NCBI RefSeq assembly: GCF_900090275.1 | Contig: NZ_LT607755.1 | Location: forward strand, 5,890,001 to 5,954,000 | Direction: 5' to 3' | Origin: Micromonospora zamorensis | Lineage (GTDB): Bacteria; Actinomycetota; Actinomycetes; Mycobacteriales; Micromonosporaceae | Length of the DNA stretch: 64,000 nt | In this document: piece after piece, positions 1-8,537 of the stretch | How positions within the stretch are numbered: position 1 is the stretch's first letter | Layout of the letters: each line of letters opens with the position of its first letter | The notes under the pieces: generated by a model | What the model was told of the DNA's origin: nothing | Database searches by the model: none | The model's input: only the letters and a program-made list of their open reading frames with translations | Program-made: the position numbers and the translations under genes

Positions 1-510
1 CTGGTCCAGCACGAGGCTGGTCGACGGCGCGGCCTCACCCGGCGTGGCGCCCGCCGCGGCAGGCTCCTTGCCCTGGTAGCCGGAAAGCAGCTGGATCACC
101 TGCTGGCGGACCCGGTTGAGGTCGGCGCCGAGCTTGACCAGCACCTGGGCGGCAACGCCCTCGCCCTCACGGATCAGCCCGAGCAGGATGTGCTCCGTGC
201 CGATGTAGTTGTGGCCGAGCTGCAGCGCCTCGCGCAGCGACAGCTCCAGCACCTTCTTGGCCCGCGGCGTGAACGGGATGTGCCCGCTCGGCGCCTGCTG
301 GCCCTGGCCGATGATCTCCTCGACCTGCTGGCGGACGCCCTCCAGGGAGATGCCGAGGCTCTCCAGGGCCTTTGCCGCGACGCCTTCACCTTCGTGGATC
401 AGGCCCAGCAGGATGTGTTCCGTACCGATGTAGTTGTGGTTGAGCATCCGGGCCTCTTCTTGGGCCAGGACGACAACCCGTCGCGCTCGGTCGGTGAACC
501 GCTCGAACAT
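1..510 (-). CDS. clpC: ClpC-type Clp ATPase, N-terminal part (gene runs off the window)
   Basis: Cytosolic AAA+ unfoldase that feeds substrates to the ClpP protease. Only the first 170 residues are present, because the gene is on the minus strand and leaves at base 1. They begin [20 protein letters not shown] and contain the two classical Clp-N repeats, each with the signature [12 protein letters not shown] (about residues 24-36 and 99-111). A linker follows; the AAA domains lie outside. The ATG at 508-510 matches the usual ClpC start. Downstream order lsr2-lysS matches M. tuberculosis Rv3596c-Rv3598c. Family assignment is secure; only ClpC versus a ClpC paralogue is open. Confidence 0.95.
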   Translation of the reverse strand, partial: MFERFTDRARRVVVLAQEEARMLNHNYIGTEHILLGLIHEGEGVAAKALESLGISLEGVRQQVEEIIGQGQQAPSGHIPFTPRAKKVLELSLREALQLGHNYIGTEHILLGLIREGEGVAAQVLVKLGADLNRVRQQVIQLLSGYQGKEPAAAGATPGEAAPSTSLVLDQ

Positions 511-851
511 GCCCTCGTGCTCCTCACGTGCCGTGCGCCTTGATGGTCAAGATCTTGGCGGGGCCGGTGCACGAACGTCCGGGACGGGCGTCCGTGCCTC
601 CTTACTCTATCGTCGTTCACCGACTCAGCTGAGGTCGTGTGTCTCTGCTCTGGGTCGGTTCCACGTCGTTTTGGACAACCGTCCGCGCTCAGGAGGTGTT
701 CCGGTAGCCCTGTCGCTACGCGCAGAGCGAAATCCGACTGGCGTGACAGAAGCCCGATCCGGGCTCCGGAAGCGCCGTGGAGGCGCTCCGAGGGGCTCGG
801 AGGGGGTGGGCCGGAGGTCGCGACGAACGCCGCGCCGGGCCCTGAGGAAGG

Positions 852-894
852 TTGTCCACAGGTTGTGGATAGCTGTTCCACTGGTTGTGGACAA
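852..894. promoter_or_regulatory. Cluster of three DnaA-box-like sequences
   Basis: TTGTCCACA at 852-860 and its exact reverse complement TGTGGACAA at 886-894 match the actinomycete DnaA-box consensus. TGTGGATAG at 864-872 is a near match in reverse orientation. All lie within 43 bp. No dnaA, dnaN or rnpA-rpmH neighbourhood is present, so this is unlikely to be oriC; it may titrate DnaA or regulate clpC or lsr2. Confidence 0.6.
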
Positions 895-948
895 CGCCGC
901 CGGGCGCCGAATGCTTCCCGGGCCCCGGGCGGGCGTCGGCGGATACGG

Positions 949-985
949 CGACGCCGGCCCGGAGAGGTGCTCCGGCCCGGCGTCG
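949..985 (-). terminator. Hairpin terminator downstream of lsr2
   Basis: 16-bp arms (949-964 and 970-985) pair with one mismatch around a 5-nt loop, 44 bp past the lsr2 stop. There is no U-tract, as is usual for actinomycete terminators. Confidence 0.6.
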
Positions 986-1028
986 GTGTCGCCTGCGGTG
1001 GCGGAAGAGCCACCAGGTCGCTGACGGA

Positions 1029-1373
1029 TCAGCGCTTCGCGTGGTACTCGTCGACGATCTCCTGCGGGATACGACCCCGGTCCGAGATGTCCTTGCCGGA
1101 CTTCTTGGCCCACTCCCGGATCGCCTTGTTCTGCTCCCGATCGGCGGTCGCGCCACCCCGACCGCGGGCGGCACGCCCACCGATCACGACGCCGCCGCGA
1201 CCGACCTTGGTGCCAGCGCCCACGTACGCGGCAAAAGCGTCGCGCAATTTAGCGGCGTTGGCCTTCGACAGGTCGATCTCGTACTGAACGCCGTCGAGGG
1301 CGAACTTGACGGTCTCGTCAGCGTCCCCGCCGTCCAGGTCATCGACCAGCTTGTGAATGATCTGCTTGGCCAC
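1029..1373 (-). CDS. lsr2: Lsr2, nucleoid-associated xenogeneic silencer
   Basis: H-NS-like DNA-bridging protein that binds AT-rich minor grooves and silences horizontally acquired genes. 114 aa, the normal family length. The N-terminal dimerisation domain starts AKQIIHKLVDDLDG. A basic linker follows, then the C-terminal DNA-binding domain with NKAIREWAKKSGKDISDRGR; the RGR is the AT-hook-like core. I choose the GTG at 1371-1373: AAGGA lies 9 nt upstream and the family begins MAKQ. A longer ATG at 1382 abuts that SD too closely. It sits between lysS and clpC as in mycobacteria. Confidence 0.95.
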   Translation of the reverse strand: MAKQIIHKLVDDLDGGDADETVKFALDGVQYEIDLSKANAAKLRDAFAAYVGAGTKVGRGGVVIGGRAARGRGGATADREQNKAIREWAKKSGKDISDRGRIPQEIVDEYHAKR

Positions 1374-1390
1374 GTCCCACATTCCTTTCG

Positions 1391-1448
1391 AGCAGGGCGC
1401 TCCTGCTTAACGAGAGCACAATAACCCGCGCGCCGCTCGCCGCGTCAA
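1391..1448 (-). promoter_or_regulatory. Predicted lsr2 promoter and 5' hairpin
   Basis: On the minus strand TTGACG (1443-1448) and TATTGT (1418-1423) form a sigma70-like -35/-10 pair with a 19-bp spacer. In the predicted leader, AGCAGG/CCTGCT (1391-1396/1402-1407) can fold into a 6-bp hairpin just before the ribosome-binding site. Confidence 0.5.
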
Positions 1449-1485
1449 TAGGATGCCGTTACGGCCCGGCGTGAGCCGGGCCCGA

Positions 1486-2994
1486 CTACTCGGGGCGGAC
1501 CAACGGGAAGAGGATCGTTTCCCGAATTCCGAGCCCCGTCAGGGCCATCAACATCCGGTCGATTCCCATTCCCATGCCGCCGGCCGGCGGCATTCCATAC
1601 TCCATCGCACGGAGAAAGTCCTCGTCGAGACGCATCGCCTCGTCGTCGCCCCGCGCGGCCAGCTGCGCCTGGGCCACCAGCCGCTCGCGCTGCACCACCG
1701 GGTCGACCAGCTCGGAGTACGCAGTGCCCAGCTCGAAGCCGAGCACGTAGAGGTCCCACTTCTCGGCCAGACCCGGCTCGCTGCGGTGGGCCCGGGTGAG
1801 CGGGCTGGTCTCCTCCGGGTAGTCGCGCACGAAGGTGGGCGCCACAAGGCCGGGGACGACCAGCTCCTCGAACAGTTCCTCGGCCAGCTTGCCCGGCCCC
1901 CACTTGGGGTCCACGGCCAATCCCACCTTGTCCGCGTACTCGACGAGGCGGGAACGATCGGTGCGGACCGTGACCTCCTCGCCCAGCGCTTCGGAAAGCA
2001 CGCCGAACAGCGTCACGGATCGCCACTCGCCGCCCAGGTCGAACTCCCGACCGTCGGCGTGGGTCACCACCATCGAGCCGCTGACCGCGATCGCCGCCTG
2101 TTGCACGAGATTGCGGGTCAACTCGGCCATCGTGTTGTAGTCGCCGTAGGCCTGGTACGTCTCCAGCATCGCGAACTCCGGCGAGTGCGAAGAGTCGACA
2201 CCCTCATTACGGAAGTTGCGGTTGATCTCGAAGACGCGGTCGACGCCACCGACCACAGCGCGCTTGAGAAACAGTTCCGGCGCGATTCGCAGATACAGAT
2301 CGGTGTTCAACGCATTGCTGTGGGTCACGAACGGTCGGGCCGCCGCGCCACCATGCAGCAGTTGCAACATCGGTGTTTCCACCTCGATGAAGCCCTGCCC
2401 GTGCAGTGAATCGCGCAGACTACGTACGGCGGCGGCCCGGGTGCGAACCATCTCCCGCGCCTGCGGCCGGACGATCAGGTCGACGTAACGCTGCCGGACG
2501 CGCGCCTCCTCGGAGAGCGCCTTGTGCGCCACCGGCAGCGGACGCAGCGCCTTCGCGGTCATCTCCCATTCCTGCGCCAGCACCGACAACTCACCCCGGC
2601 GGCTGGTGATCACCTCACCGGTGACGCCGACGTGATCGCCGAGGTCGATCAGGCGCTTCCAGGCCTCCAGTCGCTCCGGGCCGACCCGGTCCAGCGAGAG
2701 CATCGCCTGCAACTCGGTGCCGTCGCCGTCCCGGAGGGTCGCGAAGCAGAGCTTGCCCGTGTTGCGTACGAAGATCACCCGGCCGGTGACCGCGACCTGG
2801 TCACCGGTCGCGGTGTCGGTTGGCAGGTCGGCGTAGCGCGCCCGGACCTGCGCCAGCGTGGTCGTGCGGGAGAAACCGACCGGGTAGGGCTCGACGCCCT
2901 CGGCGAGCATCCGGTCCCGCTTCTCCCGGCGGACCTTCATCTGCTCGGGAAGGTCGTCTGCGGGGTCCACTGGCACGGGGTTCTGCTCGCTCAC
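1486..2994 (-). CDS. lysS: Lysyl-tRNA synthetase, class II
   Basis: Charges tRNA-Lys with lysine using ATP. 502 aa. An N-terminal OB-fold anticodon-binding domain (about 60-170) is followed by the class II catalytic domain. Motif 2 is [18 protein letters not shown] and motif 3 is [13 protein letters not shown]. The GTG at 2992-2994 (MSEQNPVPV) is preferred because GAGGAA lies 7 nt upstream; another GTG 18 nt earlier lacks an SD. It precedes lsr2 in the same direction, but lsr2 has its own promoter signal. Confidence 0.96.
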   Translation of the reverse strand: MSEQNPVPVDPADDLPEQMKVRREKRDRMLAEGVEPYPVGFSRTTTLAQVRARYADLPTDTATGDQVAVTGRVIFVRNTGKLCFATLRDGDGTELQAMLSLDRVGPERLEAWKRLIDLGDHVGVTGEVITSRRGELSVLAQEWEMTAKALRPLPVAHKALSEEARVRQRYVDLIVRPQAREMVRTRAAAVRSLRDSLHGQGFIEVETPMLQLLHGGAAARPFVTHSNALNTDLYLRIAPELFLKRAVVGGVDRVFEINRNFRNEGVDSSHSPEFAMLETYQAYGDYNTMAELTRNLVQQAAIAVSGSMVVTHADGREFDLGGEWRSVTLFGVLSEALGEEVTVRTDRSRLVEYADKVGLAVDPKWGPGKLAEELFEELVVPGLVAPTFVRDYPEETSPLTRAHRSEPGLAEKWDLYVLGFELGTAYSELVDPVVQRERLVAQAQLAARGDDEAMRLDEDFLRAMEYGMPPAGGMGMGIDRMLMALTGLGIRETILFPLVRPE

Positions 2995-3069
2995 GGCACG
3001 CTTCCTCGTCACGGGAGATACAGGGGTCAGGCCCGAGCGTACTCAAGCCCTCAGGGGGTCGTTACCGGA

Positions 3070-3075
3070 TAACCT
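3070..3075 (+). promoter_or_regulatory. -10-like TAACCT for a possibly leaderless methyltransferase mRNA
   Basis: TAACCT ends 7 nt before the ATG at 3083, and no Shine-Dalgarno sequence is present. This spacing is typical of actinobacterial leaderless transcripts. No clear -35 is visible. Confidence 0.35.
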
Positions 3076-3082
3076 GCCCGGC

Positions 3083-3823
3083 ATGGCGGATCACACCCAG
3101 GCTCTCTCATTCGGTGCGGCGGCAGCCGACTACGACCGCTTTCGTCCCCGTTATCCGGAACCGGCAGTGCGGTGGGCACTGGACGGGTTGGGGAGTTCCG
3201 CCCGCATCGTCGACCTGGGCGCGGGCACCGGCATCCTCACGCGCGGCGTGCTCGCCCTGGGCCACGAGGTGACACCCGTGGAGCCGGACCCCGCCATGCG
3301 CGCCCAACTGGCAGCCGCCACCCCCGGACTCACGGCGTTGGCCGGTGGCGCGGAGTCGGTGCCCCTGCCCGACGAGGTCGCGGACACCGTGGTGGTGGGG
3401 CAGGCGTACCACTGGTTCGACCGGGAGCTGGCGCACATCGAGATCGCCCGGGTGCTGCGGCCCGGCGGGACGTTCGCCCCGATCTGGAACATGCGCGACG
3501 ATCGGGTGGACTGGGTCGCCGAGCTGGGCCGGATCGCACACCTGGGGGACAACGCCGGCAACGTGATCGAGAGGTACACCGAGTTCGGCCCCGCGTTCGA
3601 GCCGATCGAGCTGGGCGAGTTCAACCACCACACCACGCTCACACCGGACGACATCGTCGCGATGCTGCACACCCGCTCATACTGGCTCACCGCCCCGGCC
3701 GAGCGGCGGGCGACGATCGACCAGGAGCTGCGGGAGCTCCTGGCCACCCACCCCGAACTGGCCGGTCGGGAGACCGTCGAGCTGCCGTACCGCACGATGG
3801 TCCTGCGGGCCCGGCGGCGCTGA
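3083..3823 (+). CDS. Class I SAM-dependent methyltransferase
   Basis: 246 aa with a Methyltransf_11-type fold. Motif I VDLGAGTGILTRG is at about residue 43, an acidic residue at the end of strand 2 lies in VEPDPAMR, and WFDRELAHIEIARVLRPGG (about 113-131) is the typical post-motif region. The substrate cannot be inferred. The start MADHTQALSFGAAAADYDRFRPRYPEPA fits small-molecule methyltransferases of actinomycetes. It stands alone on the plus strand between lysS and coaX, both on minus. Confidence 0.85.
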   Translation: MADHTQALSFGAAAADYDRFRPRYPEPAVRWALDGLGSSARIVDLGAGTGILTRGVLALGHEVTPVEPDPAMRAQLAAATPGLTALAGGAESVPLPDEVADTVVVGQAYHWFDRELAHIEIARVLRPGGTFAPIWNMRDDRVDWVAELGRIAHLGDNAGNVIERYTEFGPAFEPIELGEFNHHTTLTPDDIVAMLHTRSYWLTAPAERRATIDQELRELLATHPELAGRETVELPYRTMVLRARRR

Positions 3824-3856
3824 CACCACCGCGACCACCGAGTCCGCGTGGGCCGG

Positions 3857-4615
3857 TCAGAGGTTGCGCTCGTAGACCATCCGCAGGCCGATCAGCGTGA
3901 TCATCGGCTCGTGGTGGGTGATGGTGTGACACTCGTTGATCACCAGGGAGGCCAGGCCGCCGGTGGCGATCACCGCCCGCACCTCGCCCAACTCCTCGGT
4001 CATCCGCTCGACGATCCGGTCCACCTGACCGGCGAAGCCGAAGTACAGGCCGGCCTGAAGGCACTCCACGGTGTTCTTGCCGATCACCGAGCGAGGCTTG
4101 GTGGCCTCGACCTTGCGCAGCTGCGCGGCCCGGGCGGCAAGCGCGTCGAAGGAGATCTCGATGCCCGGGGCGAACGCGCCGCCGAGGAACTCGCCCCGAC
4201 CGCTGATCACGTCGAAGTTGGTGGTGGTGCCGAAGTCCACCACGATCGACGGCCCGCCGTAGAGGGTGTACGCGGCCAGGGTGTTCACCACCCGGTCGGC
4301 GCCCACCTCCTTCGGGTTGTCGATCGCCAACTGCACCCCGGTCCGCACCCCGGGCTCGACGACGACACTCGGCAGGTCGGCGTAGTAACGGCCGAGCATG
4401 GTGCGCAGCGACCGCAGCGCGGCCGGCACCGTGGAGCAGGCGGCCACGCCGGTGATCTCGACGTTGTCCCCGGCGAGCAGGCCCCGGAACATCAGGCCCA
4501 GCTCGTCCGCCGTCGAGCGGGCATCGGTCTTGATCCGCCAGGAGTGCACCAGCTTGTCGCCGTCGAAGGTCGCCAGCACGGTGTTGGTGTTTCCGATGTC
4601 GATGCAGAGCAGCAC
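3857..4615 (-). CDS. coaX: Type III pantothenate kinase
   Basis: Phosphorylates pantothenate, the first step of CoA synthesis. 252 aa, ASKHA fold. The phosphate-binding motif DIGNTNTVLATFDGDK is at residues 5-20, GADRVVN at about 108 and VVDFGTTTNFD at about 127. The product of panC and panD elsewhere in this block supplies its pathway. The start is GTG at 4613-4615 with no SD; a -10-like element 6 nt upstream suggests a leaderless message. CoaX near panC/panD and lysS is the mycobacterial arrangement (Rv3600c). Confidence 0.95.
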   Translation of the reverse strand: MLLCIDIGNTNTVLATFDGDKLVHSWRIKTDARSTADELGLMFRGLLAGDNVEITGVAACSTVPAALRSLRTMLGRYYADLPSVVVEPGVRTGVQLAIDNPKEVGADRVVNTLAAYTLYGGPSIVVDFGTTTNFDVISGRGEFLGGAFAPGIEISFDALAARAAQLRKVEATKPRSVIGKNTVECLQAGLYFGFAGQVDRIVERMTEELGEVRAVIATGGLASLVINECHTITHHEPMITLIGLRMVYERNL

Positions 4616-4621
4616 GCACGC

Positions 4622-4627
4622 AGCCTA
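4622..4627 (-). promoter_or_regulatory. -10-like TAGGCT upstream of coaX
   Basis: On the minus strand TAGGCT is followed by 6 nt and the coaX GTG. The absent SD fits leaderless transcription. No convincing -35. Confidence 0.35.
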
Positions 4628-4732
4628 GACAACGACCGTGCGGGCAGGTGCGGACCGGCCGGCGGACCGTATCCTTGGAGCATCGCGACATGAACATGGG
4701 TCAATCCACGGCGCGGCCGGACGGGGAGCGAC

Positions 4733-5824
4733 ATGTCGGGGACGTGGTGGGTGCGGGGTCGTAACACCCTGCGCCGACGTCGACGACACGTGCTGGTGCT
4801 GGTCGCCTTGGCCGGCGGCGCGATCTGGATGATCGTGCAGGCGTGGCGGGCATCCATTCGGGAGAGCGGCAGCTTCACCGGCGACCTCTACCTCAACATC
4901 GGCGCCGCTCTGATCATGACGCTGCTGACCTACGTGGTGCTCAACCCGCTCTTCCGCGAACTCCAGACGGTCAGCATCATCGAACACCCCCGACTGGACC
5001 GGGACGCCCTGATCGAACGGGTCGCCCAGTCCCGGGAGATCGTGGCCATCCTGGAAACCTGGACCAGCATGCTGGAGGGCCCGTACGCTGCCCGTTTCGT
5101 GGCCGCGCTGCGCTCCGCGCTCGTCAACGGCGCCGCCGTCAAGGTGCTCCTCCTCGACCCGGACTCACCGGCGGTCCGGCTGCGCGGCGAGGAGGTGCGC
5201 CGGCGGGACGCCTCGGTCGCCATCCTCAACAACCTGTGGCACTTCGCGCGGCTCAGCGAGGAACTGCCCGAGTCGGCCCGCGCCCGGCTCCAGGTCCGGG
5301 TCTACAGCGCCGCGCCCTCCGTGCAGATGTACCGCTGGGACGGCAAGGCGTTCATCTCGTTCTTCCCCGTGCAGGGCAGCACCTTCGACACCCAGCAGAT
5401 CGAGGCGTTCGTGTCGACCCCGCTGGGCGAGTTCGTCGACGACCGGTTCGCCGAGCTGTGGGACACCGCCCCACTGGAGGACCTGGCGGCCTGCCTCACG
5501 CTGCGGCTCTGCCTGCGCCAAGCCGGTCGTGACCTGGAAACCTGCGACGCGCTCTACGTCCGCTCCGACGGTGAGTGGTACATCGCCGGCACCGACCTGG
5601 TGCGCAACGTGGCCCGGCACGGCCTGGCCGGGCTGACCGTCGTGCTGCAGCGGCCCGAGGCGGCCGGCGAGATCTTCGCCATTGGAGAGGCCGACGAGCT
5701 GCCGCCCGAGATCTACAACCGGGTGCTGGAGCTGTTCCGGGCCAAGTACGGCCTGGACGGCAGACAGGACACCGAGAACCGGGTGATCTTCAACCTCACC
5801 ACCAGTTCGTTGACCACCGTCTGA
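4733..5824 (+). CDS. Membrane-anchored DUF5919-like protein
   Basis: 363 aa. Two hydrophobic stretches near the N-terminus (about 23-42 and 55-75) suggest an anchor, with a soluble C-terminal region inside. Residues about 85-250 (LIERVAQSREIVAILETWTS, VKVLLLDPDSPAV, QVRVYS, FISFFPV) resemble the phospholipase D-like fold annotated DUF5919 in actinobacteria, but no HKD catalytic motif is visible. GGGGAG lies 4 nt before the ATG. Function unknown; it may be a sensor or lipid-associated protein. It faces nadC convergently. Confidence 0.6.
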   Translation: MSGTWWVRGRNTLRRRRRHVLVLVALAGGAIWMIVQAWRASIRESGSFTGDLYLNIGAALIMTLLTYVVLNPLFRELQTVSIIEHPRLDRDALIERVAQSREIVAILETWTSMLEGPYAARFVAALRSALVNGAAVKVLLLDPDSPAVRLRGEEVRRRDASVAILNNLWHFARLSEELPESARARLQVRVYSAAPSVQMYRWDGKAFISFFPVQGSTFDTQQIEAFVSTPLGEFVDDRFAELWDTAPLEDLAACLTLRLCLRQAGRDLETCDALYVRSDGEWYIAGTDLVRNVARHGLAGLTVVLQRPEAAGEIFAIGEADELPPEIYNRVLELFRAKYGLDGRQDTENRVIFNLTTSSLTTV

Positions 5825-5841
5825 GACGCCGACGCGCGCCG

Positions 5842-6738
5842 CTACTCGGTCCGCAGGTCCAGCGCGATGTCCAGGATCGGCGAGGAGTGGGTCAACGCGC
5901 CCACCGAGAGGAAGTCGACGCCGGTCGCCGCGTAGCGGCCCGCGACCTCCAGGGTCAGCCCACCGGTCGCCTCAAGCTCGGCCCGGTCACCCACCGCGGC
6001 CACCGCCTCGGCCAGCAGCTCGGGCGTCATGTTGTCGCAGAGCAGGAAGTCCGCCCCGGCCTCCACCGCTTCCACCGCCTCGTCAACGGTGGTCACCTCG
6101 ACCTGCACCGGCACCTCCGGGAAAGCCTCCCGGACCCGCCGGTACGCCGCCGTGATGCCCCCGGCCGCCAGCTTGTGGTTGTCCTTGATCATGGCCACGT
6201 CGTAGAGGCCCATCCGCTTGTTGGTGCCCCCGCCGGCGCGCACCGCATACTTCTCCAGCGCCCGCAGGCCCGGCGTCGTCTTGCGGGTGTCCAGCACCAT
6301 CGCCTTCGTGCCGGCCAGGGCGTCGGCCCAGGCGCGGGTGTGGGTGGCCACCCCGGACATCCGGCAGAGCAGGTTGAGTGCCGTCCGCTCGGCCGTGAGC
6401 AGCAGCCGGGTCGGGCCGGTCACCGTGGCCAGCACGTCGCCGCGGGCCACCCGCTCGCCGTCGCGGGCCAGCACCGACACCTCGACGGTACGACCGAAGC
6501 CCGTCACCTCGCCCACCAGCTCGAACACGGCGGCGGCCACGGCCATCCCGGCCAACACCCCGTCCGCGCGGGCCACCAGGTCGGCGGTGTCGGTCTGCTC
6601 CGCCGGGATGGTGGCCACGCTGGTGACGTCCAGGAAATCCGGGCCCAGGTCCTCGACCAGCGCACCCTCGATCACCTGTCGTACGTGCGCCGGGTCCAAC
6701 CCAGCCGCCCGCAACGCCGTCTCCGTCGACTCGATCAC
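5842..6738 (-). CDS. nadC: Quinolinate phosphoribosyltransferase
   Basis: Converts quinolinate and PRPP to nicotinate mononucleotide, the third step of de novo NAD synthesis. 298 aa. Visible motifs include EDLGPDFLDVTS near the N-terminus, LNLLCRMSGVATHT, DTRKTTPGLRALEKYAV (about 155-171), ATGGLTLE and FLSVGALTHS at the C-terminal end. The GTG at 6736-6738 has GGAGGG upstream and overlaps the nadB stop as GTGA, so the pair is translationally coupled. An upstream extension in frame is inside nadB and unlikely. Confidence 0.95.
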   Translation of the reverse strand: MIESTETALRAAGLDPAHVRQVIEGALVEDLGPDFLDVTSVATIPAEQTDTADLVARADGVLAGMAVAAAVFELVGEVTGFGRTVEVSVLARDGERVARGDVLATVTGPTRLLLTAERTALNLLCRMSGVATHTRAWADALAGTKAMVLDTRKTTPGLRALEKYAVRAGGGTNKRMGLYDVAMIKDNHKLAAGGITAAYRRVREAFPEVPVQVEVTTVDEAVEAVEAGADFLLCDNMTPELLAEAVAAVGDRAELEATGGLTLEVAGRYAATGVDFLSVGALTHSSPILDIALDLRTE

Positions 6739-8429
6739 GAGTTTCCCTCCCACTGTTGCGTCACCCGGCCCTGCGCTCCGACCGACCCGACCAGGTGGCC
6801 CAGCCACCGCTCGTCGGCCGTCGGGAAGTCCTGCCGCCAGTGGCAGCCCCGGGTCTCACCACGGGCGTACGCGGCGGCGACCAGCGTCGACGCCACTGTG
6901 AGCAGGTTCGTCGCCTCCCAGTCGGCGGTCCGCGGCCGGCCCCGGGCCACGCCCAGCTCGGTCAGCGTCGCGGCTGTCTCCGCCAGCGTCGCCGCAGACC
7001 GGAGCACCCCGGCCCCCCGGGTCATCGCCCGTTGCAGGGTGGGCGTCACCTCCGCGGGCAGCACCCAGCCCGCACCACCACGCCAGGCGCCTGTGTCGGC
7101 CGGCTGAACCTGCTCGGGCAGGCCGGCCGCGATGTCCTCGGCGATCCGCCGGGAGAAGACCAGACCCTCCAGCAGCGAGTTGCTGGCCAGCCGGTTCGCG
7201 CCGTGCACACCCGTGCAGGCCACCTCGCCGCACGCGTACAGGCCCGGGATGGAGGTGCGGCCACGCAGGTCGGTGCGGACACCTCCGGAGGCGTAGTGGG
7301 CGGCCGGCGCCACCGGGATCAGGTCGGTCGCCGGGTCCACGCCGATCGCCAGGCAGGAGGCCACGATGGTGGGGAACCGCCCGGCCAGGAAGTCCCCGCC
7401 CAGGTGCCGCGCGTCGAGGAAGACGTGGTCCGCCCCGGAGGCCAGCAGCACCCGGTGGATGCCCTTGGCCACCACGTCCCGGGGGGCCAGCTCGGCCAGC
7501 TCGTGCTGACCCACCATGAACCGCTTGCCGTCCGCGTCCACCAGGTACGCGCCCTCGCCACGCAGCGCCTCGGAGACCAGCGGCTGCTGCGCGTGCCCGG
7601 CACCGGGCACCCCCGCGCCGGGCGGGGTGATCAGCGCGGTCGGGTGGAACTGGACGAACTCCACGTCGGTCACCGCCGCGCCGGCCCGCAGCGCCAGCGC
7701 CACCCCGTCCCCGGTGGAGACCGCCGGGTTGGTGGTGGCCGAGAAGATCTGCCCCATGCCGCCGGTGGCGAGCACCACCGCGCGGGCCAGCAGCGCGCCG
7801 ACGCCGTCCTCGCTGCCCTCGCCGAGCACGTGCAGGGTGATCCCGCAGGCCGGGCCGAGCCCGTCCGGGCCGTCGCCCGGGGCTCGCAGCAGGTCCAGCA
7901 CCAGGGCGTGCTCGAACAGCCGGATCCACGGGTCGCGCTGCACGGCGGCGTGCAGGGCCCGCTGCACCTCGGCGCCGGTGGCGTCCCCGCCCGCGTGCAC
8001 GATCCGGTCCGCCCGGTGGCCGCCCTCACGGGTCAGCATCAGCGAGCCGTCGGGGTGGCGATCGAACTCGGCGCCGATCCGGATCAGTTCCCGCAGCCGG
8101 GTCGGGCCCTCGTCGACCAGCACCCCGACCGCCGCCGGGTCGCAGAGACCGACTCCCGCGATCTCGGTGTCCCGGGCATGGGCCGCCGGGGTGTCCGTCG
8201 GGTCGAGCACGGCGGCGATGCCGCCCTGCGCCCACCTAGTCGAGCCGTCATCGATGTTGACCTTGGTGACCACCGTGACGTGCAGACCCGCCTCACGCAG
8301 GTGCAACGCCGCGGTCAGGCCGGCCACCCCGGAGCCCACCACGATCACATCGGTGGTCTCGACCCAGCCGGGCGCGGGCGCGGCCAGTAACGCGGGCAGG
8401 GCCGGCAGGTCGACGGTCGGAACGTCCAT
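6735..8429 (-). CDS. nadB: L-aspartate oxidase
   Basis: FAD enzyme that oxidises aspartate to iminoaspartate for quinolinate synthesis. 564 aa. The dinucleotide-binding motif VVGSGVAGLTAALH is at residues 31-44; RWAQGGIAAVLDP and the active-site region HFHPTAL-like FVQFHPTAL are present. HYASGGVRTDLRGRTS and GLYACGEVACTGVHGANRLASNSLLEGLVF form the C-terminal FAD region. nadA is not in the window. The ATG at 8427-8429 directly follows GGGAGG; a TTG at 8441 is the alternative, so the exact start is uncertain. Confidence 0.95.
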   Translation of the reverse strand: MDVPTVDLPALPALLAAPAPGWVETTDVIVVGSGVAGLTAALHLREAGLHVTVVTKVNIDDGSTRWAQGGIAAVLDPTDTPAAHARDTEIAGVGLCDPAAVGVLVDEGPTRLRELIRIGAEFDRHPDGSLMLTREGGHRADRIVHAGGDATGAEVQRALHAAVQRDPWIRLFEHALVLDLLRAPGDGPDGLGPACGITLHVLGEGSEDGVGALLARAVVLATGGMGQIFSATTNPAVSTGDGVALALRAGAAVTDVEFVQFHPTALITPPGAGVPGAGHAQQPLVSEALRGEGAYLVDADGKRFMVGQHELAELAPRDVVAKGIHRVLLASGADHVFLDARHLGGDFLAGRFPTIVASCLAIGVDPATDLIPVAPAAHYASGGVRTDLRGRTSIPGLYACGEVACTGVHGANRLASNSLLEGLVFSRRIAEDIAAGLPEQVQPADTGAWRGGAGWVLPAEVTPTLQRAMTRGAGVLRSAATLAETAATLTELGVARGRPRTADWEATNLLTVASTLVAAAYARGETRGCHWRQDFPTADERWLGHLVGSVGAQGRVTQQWEGNS

Positions 8430-8537
8430 CCTCCCAGTCAACCCGAACGGTCCTCGCTCGGGGCGGCGGGGGCGGGACGAGTGTTTTCGGCTACCCCGTC
8501 CGGCGCCGTCCGCGGCGCGTCAGCCGGGGCCCTGCGG

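Larger units (their letters stand above)
511..1028. other. 518-bp gene-free region between lsr2 and clpC
   Basis: No convincing gene: reading frames here lack a good start and similarity to known proteins. It holds the clpC upstream region, a strong hairpin past the lsr2 stop (949-985) and a compact cluster of DnaA-box-like sequences (852-894), with a weaker box-like sequence near 670-678. Confidence 0.7.

Noticed and set aside
840..900. Chromosomal origin of replication
   Set aside because: DnaA boxes are few (three clear ones), and none of dnaA, dnaN, recF, rnpA or rpmH is near. Actinomycete oriC has many more boxes next to dnaA.
1374..1382. ATG start for lsr2 at 1382
   Set aside because: The SD would abut this ATG, and the added residues (MWD) are not found in Lsr2 proteins, which start MAKQ.
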